A stretch of 12,274 nt of DNA from Candidatus Woesearchaeota archaeon (GTDB lineage Archaea > Nanobdellota > Nanobdellia > SCGC-AAA011-G17 > JACQNH01): assembly GCA_016203175.1 (NCBI GenBank), contig JACQNH010000085.1, positions 1-12,274 of the forward strand, in the 5' to 3' direction. The notes under the pieces were generated by a model. It ran no database searches. It was not told where the DNA came from and was given only the letters and a program-made list of their open reading frames with translations. This document shows positions 5,127-11,794 of the stretch, piece by piece. The position numbers were made by a program, and so were the translations under genes. Each line of letters begins with the position of its first letter. The stretch's first letter is position 1.

Positions 5127-6947
5127 ATGGTAGAACAATTTGGTGGGAATTATTGGCATGCATTGGATAAGGATGGTTTAACTAAATATAGTGCTGAAAT
5201 TAAAGAGATTGGTATTAGCCACGGCATTGGAGATAGCTTACAAGGATTAAAAGCAAATATTTTTGTTGGAGCACCAATAGTTGAATTAGGTTTTGCTGGT
5301 GCTGGTAAAGGTCAAAGAGGTCAAGCTGCAACACCAGAAAGTTATGGAAAAGATGAAAGGGAAGCTATGAGGCAATTAGCAAAAGTAAATGAGGTTAAAG
5401 TTACTACACACTCAAGTTTTAGAGCTCCACCATTATCTGGTTTTGCTGAAGGGGGATTTAATAAAGATGTGGCTGCAAGTTCTGTTCAAGAATTAAGAAA
5501 AGCTATTGACTTTGCTACTGATGTTGCTCAAGGAGGGCCAGTTGTTGTGCATACAGGAGAATGGCAAAGACCAGTTAAAAAAGAAGAAGTTTTTGGAAAA
5601 GCAAAGTTTGAAGCTTATGAGGGGGAGCCTGAAACAGTACAATTTGCAAATACAGAAACTGGAGAAGTTAGAACCTTAAGGTCAGATTTACGATTACCAA
5701 TACCAAAAGCAGCTCGTCCAGGTGTAAATCCGTGGGAAGAGCCATTAAGAGACAAACGAGGAGATATAATTTTTGAGGAAAAACCATTAACATTAAAAGA
5801 AATAGCTGAAAAACAAAATAAAAAATTATCAGATGTTTATTCAGATTTTCTACAAAACCAATTAAATCAATCAAGAGGTCAGGCAGAAGAATATAAAGAG
5901 AGAGCAAGAACAATAAGGGAGCAATTTGAGCTAATAAAAAATACATATAAAGAAGTTGAAAGATTTTTGGAGAAAGGCGAAACTAAAAACGCTGAACTAA
6001 CAAGCCTACAGTTTTTAGAAAGAAGTAAGCTTGAACCTCCCCCAGGCACAACGGCGTATAAAGAATATTTAAAAGAAGGCGGGGCGGTAGAAAGATTAAA
6101 AGAAATTGTTAAAAGAGAAACAGATACAATCAAAGGTTATGAAGAATTTGCTGCAGCAAGAGAATTTGAGGCTAAAAGGGTTGAACAAGAGATTGGATCA
6201 TCAAAACCAATTGAAGAAGTAGGATTAAAACGAACTGCTCAAAGTGTTTCTACAGCAGCTATGTATGCTTATGATAAAGAAAAAAAAGCTGGTTTAAAAG
6301 AGCCTATTTTTATTGCACCTGAAAATGTTTTTGCTGAAACTTATGGTGGTAGACCTGATGAATTAAGAAAAATAATTCAAGAAAGCAGAAAAGAGATGAC
6401 TAGAAAATTAGTTGAGCAAAAAAAGATGAGCGAGGAAGAGGCTAAAAATGTAGCAAAAGAACATATTAAAGCAACAATTGATATTGGTCATGCTTATACA
6501 TGGAGAAAATATTTTAGTGGAAGCGATGAGGATTTTAAGAAATGGCTTTTAAAGGAGATGAAAGATCTTGCTAAAGATGGCATTATTGGTCATGTACATT
6601 TAACTGATAATTTTGGATATGATGATGAACATTTAACTATTGGGGAAGGTAAAGTTCCAGTAAGAGAATTTATAGATGAGATTAAAAAAGAAGGTTATAA
6701 AGGTATAATGATTGCTGAGGTTGGTGGGCAGCCTGAAGGTAAATTACACGAAGCATTGTTAGGATCATGGAGATCACTAAACAGTCCAATATATAGAATA
6801 GACCCGGGTGGAACAGGAATGGGTTGGGGAGAATTTGCAAATTACTCTTTTGGGATGACTCCAAAACCATTATCAATATTAGGCGAATATGCACCATCAG
6901 AAGAATTTAGAGGAGCACCATTTTATAGCGGTTTAGGATTAGAATGA
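5127..6947 (+). CDS. Endonuclease IV-like TIM-barrel protein with a large internal insertion
   Basis: A 606-residue protein of the xylose isomerase/AP endonuclease 2-like barrel superfamily. Compared with E. coli endonuclease IV (from memory), all nine metal-ligand positions have counterparts in order: H95 (THSS), H142 (VVVHTGEW), E399 (APENVF), D452 and H455 (IDIGHA), H491 (HVHLTDN), D500 and H502 (DDEH), E531 (AEVGG). Spacings match closely except between H142 and E399, which is 257 residues against about 36, so roughly 220 residues are inserted (about residues 150-385). The insertion is charged and helical, partly coiled-coil. A Gly/Pro-rich tail follows the barrel (about 550-606). Family knowledge suggests a trinuclear metal site acting on phosphodiesters or sugars, but a sugar isomerase or epimerase role is possible. 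Cytoplasmic. It is cotranscribed with the 178-residue gene, and its TGA overlaps a small ORF. Confidence 0.88.
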   Translation: MVEQFGGNYWHALDKDGLTKYSAEIKEIGISHGIGDSLQGLKANIFVGAPIVELGFAGAGKGQRGQAATPESYGKDEREAMRQLAKVNEVKVTTHSSFRAPPLSGFAEGGFNKDVAASSVQELRKAIDFATDVAQGGPVVVHTGEWQRPVKKEEVFGKAKFEAYEGEPETVQFANTETGEVRTLRSDLRLPIPKAARPGVNPWEEPLRDKRGDIIFEEKPLTLKEIAEKQNKKLSDVYSDFLQNQLNQSRGQAEEYKERARTIREQFELIKNTYKEVERFLEKGETKNAELTSLQFLERSKLEPPPGTTAYKEYLKEGGAVERLKEIVKRETDTIKGYEEFAAAREFEAKRVEQEIGSSKPIEEVGLKRTAQSVSTAAMYAYDKEKKAGLKEPIFIAPENVFAETYGGRPDELRKIIQESRKEMTRKLVEQKKMSEEEAKNVAKEHIKATIDIGHAYTWRKYFSGSDEDFKKWLLKEMKDLAKDGIIGHVHLTDNFGYDDEHLTIGEGKVPVREFIDEIKKEGYKGIMIAEVGGQPEGKLHEALLGSWRSLNSPIYRIDPGGTGMGWGEFANYSFGMTPKPLSILGEYAPSEEFRGAPFYSGLGLE

Positions 6948-7060
6948 AAATATTATATTGGCAGGGTTTTGAACATTGTTATGCAGGGAGGATTATAAAA
7001 AGCAAATATTTAACTGGAATTGATGAAATAGATAAAACTTACACTGACATTGAATGGTGA
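6944..7060 (+). CDS. Small ORF (38 residues) overlapping the TIM-barrel stop codon
   Basis: The TGA of the TIM-barrel gene overlaps an ATG as ATGA, and this frame stays open for 38 codons to a TGA at 7058-7060. The peptide starts MKILYWQGFEHCYAGRI and ends with an acidic TYTDIEW. Its codon choice (TTA, AAA, ATA, AGG) fits the neighbourhood. It fills most of the 157-bp gap before the nucleotidyltransferase gene. It has one Cys, no membrane segment and no recognised family. It could be a genuine translationally coupled small protein, the start of a decayed gene, or chance. The ATGA junction, also used by other gene pairs here, is the main support. Confidence 0.5.
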   Translation: MKILYWQGFEHCYAGRIIKSKYLTGIDEIDKTYTDIEW

Positions 7061-7068
7061 AGAATCTT

Positions 7069-7102
7069 TTTAAATAAACAAATTTATTAGAAAAAGAGGT
7101 TG
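7069..7102 (+). promoter_or_regulatory. TATA-like element and Shine-Dalgarno of the nucleotidyltransferase gene
   Basis: TTTAAATAAA (about 7069-7078) lies about 27-36 nt upstream of the ATG, and AGAGG at 7095-7099 sits 5 nt before it. The TATA position would put the RNA start almost on the Shine-Dalgarno, so either the gene is mainly read through from the upstream operon or the promoter is imperfectly placed. The Shine-Dalgarno is the firmer element. Confidence 0.4.
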
Positions 7103-7104
7103 AA

Positions 7105-7914
7105 ATGAAGTTTGAAGTTAAAAAAGGGGATAGAAAGAAAAAGTATTTTTTTCCTGAAAAAGATTTTGAAATAGCTAAGAGATTTGCAGAAAGCACTTAT
7201 AAAGAATTTGGTGGTTTAATTAAGGCAATTATATTATTTGGAAGTACTGTTAGAAATGTTGGAACTGAAAATAGGGATATAGATATTTTAATTGTTTTGG
7301 ATGATGTAGGTATAATTTTAACTAAAGAAATAATTCAAACTTATAGGGTTATTATTGAAAAAATAATGTGGAATATAGAACCAAATAAATTACATGTTCA
7401 ATCGATGAGGTTGACTAGCTTTTGGGATTATGTAAGAGCTGGAGATCCTGTTGCAATAAACATTCTAAGGTATGGATATGCTTTAGTTGATACAGGTTTT
7501 TTTGATCCTTTGCAAGCATTATTGGATAGGGGCAGGATAAGGCCAAGTCAAGAAAGTATTTACACTTATTATACAATGGCACCTGTTTCATTACAAAGGA
7601 GCAAAGAGCATATGCTAAATGCAACTATGGATTTATACTGGGCTTGTATTGATTCTGCTCACGCAGCATTGATGGCTGAAGGAGAAATTCCACCGTCACC
7701 TGATCATGTAGCAGATATGATTGATAAAGATTTAGTTAGTAAAAATTTAACAACAAAAAAATATTCTGAGACAATGAGATTAATGTATAAAACTTTTAAG
7801 CAAATTGTGCATAGAGAATTATCAAATGTTTCTGGTTCTGAATATGAAAGATACAAAAAACAAGCTAGTGAATTTGTTAATGAAATGAAAAAAATAATAG
7901 AAAGAAAGAGATGA
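7105..7914 (+). CDS. Nucleotidyltransferase with HEPN-like C-terminal domain
   Basis: A 269-residue protein. Residues about 20-110 form a minimal nucleotidyltransferase domain: AIILFGS (G46, S47), then after a loop D58-I-D60, the metal-binding pair, in RDIDILIVLD. A third carboxylate is not obvious on the strand LHVQSM. Residues about 150-265 are helical and HEPN-like (NATMDLYWACIDSAHAALMAEGEIPPSP, then a long KQIVHREL helix), but I cannot see a clear R-x4-6-H RNase motif. Family members transfer nucleotides to small molecules, tRNA or partner proteins; separate MNT and HEPN proteins form toxin-antitoxin pairs, while here both are fused. A GAGG Shine-Dalgarno supports the start. It follows the TIM-barrel/small-ORF operon after 44 bp and converges with the next gene with a 2-bp gap. 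Confidence 0.85.
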   Translation: MKFEVKKGDRKKKYFFPEKDFEIAKRFAESTYKEFGGLIKAIILFGSTVRNVGTENRDIDILIVLDDVGIILTKEIIQTYRVIIEKIMWNIEPNKLHVQSMRLTSFWDYVRAGDPVAINILRYGYALVDTGFFDPLQALLDRGRIRPSQESIYTYYTMAPVSLQRSKEHMLNATMDLYWACIDSAHAALMAEGEIPPSPDHVADMIDKDLVSKNLTTKKYSETMRLMYKTFKQIVHRELSNVSGSEYERYKKQASEFVNEMKKIIERKR

Positions 7915-7916
7915 AA

Positions 7917-8348
7917 TTATTCTTCATCTCCTTTATACTCTTCTAATTTTTCAGCTCCTGTCTTTAAGTAGTCTCTTAATGATTTTCCATTGCCCAATAT
8001 GCCATAACCAGTTGCTATTGCACCAGATTGAATAACTTCTTGGTCAATTTTCTTTACAGGATCTAAAATTTCACTAGACGTTTGTGGCAATTTATTCTCG
8101 ATAGTTAGACCTGCTTTCTTAACAACTTTTCTTAAAGCATCAGCAAACCCCAATAGTCTTGTAACATCAACAAAGCATAAAGATACTCCATCTCCTTTTA
8201 CTTTATCAGATAATCCGCCTTTTGAAGCAGCATCTTCAGCACTTTTAATAACAGTTTGAACATATTTTACAGCTTCACCTGGATTTGTAAAACCTATTGC
8301 TGTTTTGAACATGTTAAAACCTGGTTTTTCTTGATTTTGATTTGTCAT
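7917..8348 (-). CDS. Unknown 143-residue protein with strong expression signals
   Basis: I do not recognise this protein. It is soluble and helical, with KSAEDAASKGGLSDKVKGDGVSLCFVDVTRLLGFADALRKVVKKAGL in the centre given here only as the region of residues about 36-82, a Gly-rich turn near residue 116 (GYGILGNGKS) and an acidic C-terminus. Start and expression are well supported: GGAGGA (8356-8361) lies 7 nt before the ATG, and a BRE/TATA element AAAGGTTTATATATT is about 55-65 nt upstream, giving a predicted leader of about 30-35 nt. Such strong signals are shared in this window only with ppsA. A tandem 10-bp repeat just upstream of the promoter suggests regulation. The gene converges with the nucleotidyltransferase gene. 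Confidence 0.83.
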   Translation of the reverse strand: MTNQNQEKPGFNMFKTAIGFTNPGEAVKYVQTVIKSAEDAASKGGLSDKVKGDGVSLCFVDVTRLLGFADALRKVVKKAGLTIENKLPQTSSEILDPVKKIDQEVIQSGAIATGYGILGNGKSLRDYLKTGAEKLEEYKGDEE

Positions 8349-8355
8349 TTTAATT

Positions 8356-8361
8356 TCCTCC
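8356..8361 (-). promoter_or_regulatory. Shine-Dalgarno of the 143-residue gene
   Basis: GGAGGA on the minus strand, 7 nt before the ATG, complements the archaeal 16S rRNA 3' end and fixes the start. Confidence 0.8.
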
Positions 8362-8401
8362 GTAATATTTTTAATTAAGTATACTATTATTAAGTAGTAA
8401 C

Positions 8402-8448
8402 TAATATATAAACCTTTCTATGTTTAACTAAAACGCACTAAAACTGCT
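8402..8448 (-). promoter_or_regulatory. BRE/TATA promoter with upstream tandem repeat
   Basis: On the minus strand AAAGGTTTATATATTAG (about 8402-8418) is a good archaeal BRE plus TATA box, placing the RNA start near 8380. Immediately upstream, ACTAAAACGC (8428-8437) and ACTAAAACTGC (8438-8448, plus-strand reading) form a tandem repeat with a period of about one helical turn, in the position of an activator site. The whole lies in the 129-bp gap below the ppsA stop codon. Confidence 0.6.
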
Positions 8449-8477
8449 TTAAAACATTATAAAATACATTTATAGCC

Positions 8478-10784
8478 TTACTCAGAATGCATTCTAGCAG
8501 CCTCTAGCATCAATCTTTTTTCAGCTTTATTAACAATATTTCTAATGTTCCTAACAGCATCAATATTAGCAGATATAGAATCAATACCAAATTTAACTAA
8601 AATTTCAGCCATCTCAGGATTAGAACCAGCTTGCCCACATATAGAAGTTTCAACATTATATTTCTTACAAACCTTAATAACATAGTTTATACACCTTAAA
8701 ACAGCTGGATTTAATTCATTATATAAATACTGTAAGTTTTCATTATTTCTATCAACCGCCAAAACAGTTTGGGTTAAATCATTAGTGCCAAAAGAGACAA
8801 ATGAAATCCCTTCTTTACAGATGTCTTCTATCACCCAAACTGAAGCAGGTGTTTCAATCATAACACCTAAAGGAATATTTTCAGCATTTAATTCTTGTAA
8901 AATTTTTTTAGTTTCTTTAACCTCTTCTGGGGAAATAACAAAAGGCAGCATTACTGAAATATTTGTTAAACCTTCATTATATAGTTCTTTTATTGCTTTC
9001 ATTTCGGCCCTTAAAATACCTTTATCTTTTAAACCTCTTCTAATACCATGCAAACCTAACATTGGATTTGACTCTTTAGGCTCTTCTTCACCGCCTTCTA
9101 AATCTCTGTATTCATCAGTTCTTATATCCGAGGTTCTAACCCAAACAGGTCTTGGAAAGAATCTTTTAGCAAGATTTCTTATACCTTCTTTAATTAAATC
9201 TTTATATTCTTCATCCCTTCCATCTTTAATGTATTTAGCTGGGTGTGTTTTTCCTTCTGCAATTATAAATTCTAATCTTAATAATCCAACACCATCAGGA
9301 TTTTGTTTTAAAGCATTTTCAACAGCCTCTGGCAAGTCACAATTAACTTTTACTTTTGTTATTGTTTCTATTTCAGTTTGAGGTTCATAATGTTCTTTTA
9401 ATTCTTCTTTAATTTCTTCAGCTCCTTCATAAACAAAACCTTTAGATCCATCAACAGTAACTAATTGATTTTCTTTTAAAAGTTGAGTTGCATTATGAGT
9501 TCCAACAACGCAGGCAACTCCAAGTTCACGAGAGACTATAGCAGCATGAGAAGAAATCCCTCCCTCATCTGTAATAATAGCGATAGCCCTTCGCATCGCC
9601 ACGACATAATCTGGATTTGTCATTTTAGTAACCAAAACATCACCCTTTTCAACTTTATCAAGATTATTTACATCTTCAACAAGTTTAACTTTTCCAGTAC
9701 CAATGTGTGGAGAAGCAGCCAACCCTTTCAAAATAATTTTTCCTTCTTCTTTTTCTTTAATCTCTTCAACCTTTCCTAATGTTGTTACAGCTCTAGTTTG
9801 AACGATATAAAGTTTAGAATTCTCAGTTGCAAATTCTATATCTTGGGGAAATTTATAATGCTCCTCAATTTTATTGGCTAATTCTGCTAATTTAATAATA
9901 TCATAATCTTGTAATTTTTGTTTTTTCTTGTCCTCTTCTTCAATAGGTTTTCTTATATTTTGGTTTGTATTAGGATCCAAAATTAATTTAACATCCTGTT
10001 CATTTACTGTTTTACTTTTAATTGTTAATCCCTCTCTGTTCACAATGTACATATCAGGCGTTATTTGACCAGTAACAACCAATTCGCCTAAACCGAATCC
10101 AGCTTCAATTACAATTTCGGATTCATCATTGGTTGAAGGATTAACAGTAAAAATAACCCCTGCAGTTGTTGATTGAATTTGTTTTTGGATTATAACTGCA
10201 ATAAAAACTTTTTCGTGTGGAAATTTATTTTGAACCCTATAATAAACTGCTCGTGCTGTGAATAAAGATGCCCAACATTCTCTAACTGCATTTAGTAAAT
10301 TTCTATTTCCTTTTACATTTAATATTGTTGCTTGCTGCCCTGCAAATGACGCGGTTGGAAGATCTTCTGCCGTTGCACTACTTCTAACAGCAACATAGGG
10401 CAAACTTCTTCCAGCTTTTATTAAATCTAAAGCGCTCTTAGAAACATTTAAAATATCTTCATTAATATTCATAGCATCATAAGCTTCTATAATTTCATTT
10501 TTTAAATCCTCACCAATCTCACCACTTAAAATTAAATTTCTACAATTCTCAGCTCTTCTTTGTAATTCCTCATTATTCTCGACATCAAAATCTTTTAATT
10601 CATCATATATTTTCTCCATTATATTATTAGAAATTAAAAAATTCTTATAAGCTTGGGTAGTAATAACAAAAGCAGGGGGAACTGGCAAGTCAATAGAATA
10701 CATTTCACCTAGATTTGCACCCTTTCCGCCAACCTCATTTAAATTCTCTTTTTTAATGTCCCTTAACCAAAGAATATTTTCTAT
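8478..10784 (-). CDS. ppsA: Phosphoenolpyruvate synthase, probable non-ATG start
   Basis: Converts pyruvate, ATP and water to PEP, AMP and phosphate, the gluconeogenic entry step, in the cytoplasm. The first ATG (10703) is too late: the same frame upstream encodes ILWLRDI and VGGKGANLGEM, matching the E. coli PpsA N-terminus with ATP-binding K21, and is open back to a TGA at 10791-10793. No ATG, GTG or TTG occurs in that extension. GAGGTGA (10791-10797) makes ATA at 10784 the best-spaced start (768 residues); ATT at 10790 is the alternative. Numbered from the ATA: PPDK_N ATP-grasp with VRSSATAEDLP and SFAGQ (about 130-150), phosphocarrier H413 in GGISSHAAIVSRE, C-terminal barrel with RTSDIRTDEYR and acid/base C716 in SICGQA. 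Where the family has NPMLG-x-RG, this reads LHG with H579. A BRE/TATA lies at 10821-10835. Confidence 0.95.
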   Translation of the reverse strand: MENILWLRDIKKENLNEVGGKGANLGEMYSIDLPVPPAFVITTQAYKNFLISNNIMEKIYDELKDFDVENNEELQRRAENCRNLILSGEIGEDLKNEIIEAYDAMNINEDILNVSKSALDLIKAGRSLPYVAVRSSATAEDLPTASFAGQQATILNVKGNRNLLNAVRECWASLFTARAVYYRVQNKFPHEKVFIAVIIQKQIQSTTAGVIFTVNPSTNDESEIVIEAGFGLGELVVTGQITPDMYIVNREGLTIKSKTVNEQDVKLILDPNTNQNIRKPIEEEDKKKQKLQDYDIIKLAELANKIEEHYKFPQDIEFATENSKLYIVQTRAVTTLGKVEEIKEKEEGKIILKGLAASPHIGTGKVKLVEDVNNLDKVEKGDVLVTKMTNPDYVVAMRRAIAIITDEGGISSHAAIVSRELGVACVVGTHNATQLLKENQLVTVDGSKGFVYEGAEEIKEELKEHYEPQTEIETITKVKVNCDLPEAVENALKQNPDGVGLLRLEFIIAEGKTHPAKYIKDGRDEEYKDLIKEGIRNLAKRFFPRPVWVRTSDIRTDEYRDLEGGEEEPKESNPMLGLHGIRRGLKDKGILRAEMKAIKELYNEGLTNISVMLPFVISPEEVKETKKILQELNAENIPLGVMIETPASVWVIEDICKEGISFVSFGTNDLTQTVLAVDRNNENLQYLYNELNPAVLRCINYVIKVCKKYNVETSICGQAGSNPEMAEILVKFGIDSISANIDAVRNIRNIVNKAEKRLMLEAARMHSE

Positions 10785-10790
10785 CTTAAT

Positions 10791-10835
10791 TCACCTCTTT
10801 ATTGAAATCAACTTAAAAATGTATATAAACCTTTT
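10791..10835 (-). promoter_or_regulatory. BRE/TATA promoter and Shine-Dalgarno of ppsA
   Basis: On the minus strand AAAAGGTTTATATAC (about 10821-10835) is a strong BRE plus TATA box, predicting an RNA start near 10799. The leader then opens with AAAGAGGTGA (10800-10791), 7 bases of which match the GGAGGTGA consensus, ending 6 nt before the ATA at 10784. This Shine-Dalgarno decides the start in favour of a non-ATG codon. Confidence 0.7.
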
Positions 10836-10884
10836 GGAACGTTTTTACTTAATTTATGGAAAATATATTTCACAAAATAAGCAT

Positions 10885-10893
10885 GTTTAAATA
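10885..10893 (+). promoter_or_regulatory. TATA-like promoter of the zinc-ribbon gene
   Basis: GTTTAAATA lies 27-35 nt upstream of the GTG at 10920 with no Shine-Dalgarno between, consistent with leaderless transcription from a GTG start. Confidence 0.5.
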
Positions 10894-10919
10894 GGAAAAA
10901 AGGCTAATTTCATTTTAAA

Positions 10920-11267
10920 GTGGTAATCGAAACTTCAACAATTATATGTTCTCAATGCAAGGCTAAAGTACCTGTTAAAAGTGTAAAAGCAAATAAATAT
11001 GGAACTGATTGGATTTGCTTGGATTGTTATGGTAAGGAGCATAAAGATTCTCAAGGTTCTGTTAAATCTAGATGGATAACTGATTTTGAAAAGAAGGTTG
11101 TTAATAAAGAAGAAGAGAAAAAGGAGAAAAATTATTATTGCAGCAAATGCACTTATTCTTTTACAAGAAAGGGGATTTATACAGGAAAATGTCCATATTG
11201 TGGTAGAGAAAATACTATAAAATTAGAAAATGCAAGAGAAGATTGGATTGAAGATTTTTTAGAGTGA
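10920..11267 (+). CDS. Double zinc-ribbon protein
   Basis: A 115-residue protein with two four-Cys metal sites: C10-x2-C13 with C33-x2-C36, and C74-x2-C77 with C91-P-Y-C94. A Lys/Glu-rich linker of about 15 residues separates the halves. Each ribbon is followed by an aromatic-acidic motif, W52-I-T-D-F and W109-I-E-D-F, so the protein looks like a duplicated module. Such small ribbons usually bind nucleic acid or serve as adaptor subunits in transcription, translation or RNA processing, but I cannot assign a family or partner. GTG is taken as the start because a TATA-like box lies at leaderless spacing and the second codon run (VIETSTIICSQC) leads directly into the first ribbon. It diverges from ppsA. 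Confidence 0.88.
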   Translation: MVIETSTIICSQCKAKVPVKSVKANKYGTDWICLDCYGKEHKDSQGSVKSRWITDFEKKVVNKEEEKKEKNYYCSKCTYSFTRKGIYTGKCPYCGRENTIKLENAREDWIEDFLE

Positions 11268-11422
11268 ATATTTTTAAAATCCTCGAACTGATGTTCTGCG
11301 GTCTGTAAAAAAGAAAATATTAATAACCTCTTTTTTGTATCAATACACTAGTCCAATAGATATGGCACCTTTTTTATTCCTAATTTAACATTCTTTAAAA
11401 CAATTTATGAAATGTAATATTT
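11268..11422. other. Convergent gap with a locally GC-richer patch
   Basis: This 155-bp gap between convergent stop codons contains T-runs on the plus strand after the zinc-ribbon gene and mirror-image A/T-rich sequence, suitable for termination on both strands. The patch 11281-11306 is clearly richer in G and C than the surroundings and contains GAAC-TGAT-GTTC (11285-11296), a 4-bp stem. On the minus strand it includes GTTCGAGG, resembling a tRNA T-loop, but no tRNA cloverleaf can be built. Confidence 0.35.
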
Positions 11423-11794
11423 TTAATTTATTCTTTTTAATTCTAGACCATCAAAATCCCTATCAAAACTAGCTATTTCATCACACTCATGTAAAAGCGC
11501 AGTAACGTAATGGACCAAATCTAAAAATTTAAGCTTCCTGTATTTCGATCTTCTTTTCAAGGCTTCAAAAACATAATTTATATTTACTTCAACGATCACT
11601 AAATTAGATTTCAAAAGAGAGGTTATAGATTTAATTGCATATTCCTCATTGACCTCAGATTCTATAATATTATAAGCTTCTATTAAATTAATTGTATCAG
11701 TTATCCCGCCAGTTTTTATCAACTCCTGGCACCTTTTAATATTTTCATTTTCATAAAAAGCGTAAGCTAAAATATTACTATCAATAAAAATCAT
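11423..11794 (-). CDS. vapC: PIN-domain ribonuclease toxin (VapC type)
   Basis: A 123-residue PIN-domain protein, a Mg-dependent ribonuclease of the VapC toxin family. The acidic active-site residues are in place: D5 in FIDSNILAY, E39 in INLIEAYNI, D92 in KFLDLVHYVTAL and D111 in SFDRDFDGL. The length is typical (120-140). The ATG overlaps the stop of the antitoxin gene as ATGA, so the pair is translationally coupled and under the antitoxin promoter. The open frame and intact quartet suggest an active toxin. Its RNA target cannot be read from sequence; tRNA or rRNA cleavage is known for relatives. Confidence 0.92.
   Translation of the reverse strand: MIFIDSNILAYAFYENENIKRCQELIKTGGITDTINLIEAYNIIESEVNEEYAIKSITSLLKSNLVIVEVNINYVFEALKRRSKYRKLKFLDLVHYVTALLHECDEIASFDRDFDGLELKRIN

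Noticed and set aside
5668..6133. Minus-strand open frames inside the TIM-barrel insertion
   Set aside because: Hydrophobic reading is the expected complement of Lys/Glu-rich helices on the coding strand; no independent start signals.
8785..9381. Plus-strand open frame of about 198 codons opposite ppsA
   Set aside because: It is antisense to conserved PEP synthase sequence, has Ser/Leu/Pro-rich content typical of a reverse-frame shadow, and no promoter or ribosome site.
9483..9779. Second plus-strand open frame inside ppsA
   Set aside because: Antisense to the phosphohistidine domain of PpsA, low-complexity Asn/Phe/Ser composition, no start signals.
10701..10703. ATG at 10703 as the ppsA start
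   Set aside because: It would remove the conserved VGGKGANLGE segment and its ATP-binding lysine and has no Shine-Dalgarno, whereas a strong one lies upstream at 10791-10797.
11268..11422. Possible tRNA gene in the gap
   Set aside because: Only a T-loop-like string is found; acceptor, D and anticodon arms cannot be paired on either strand.
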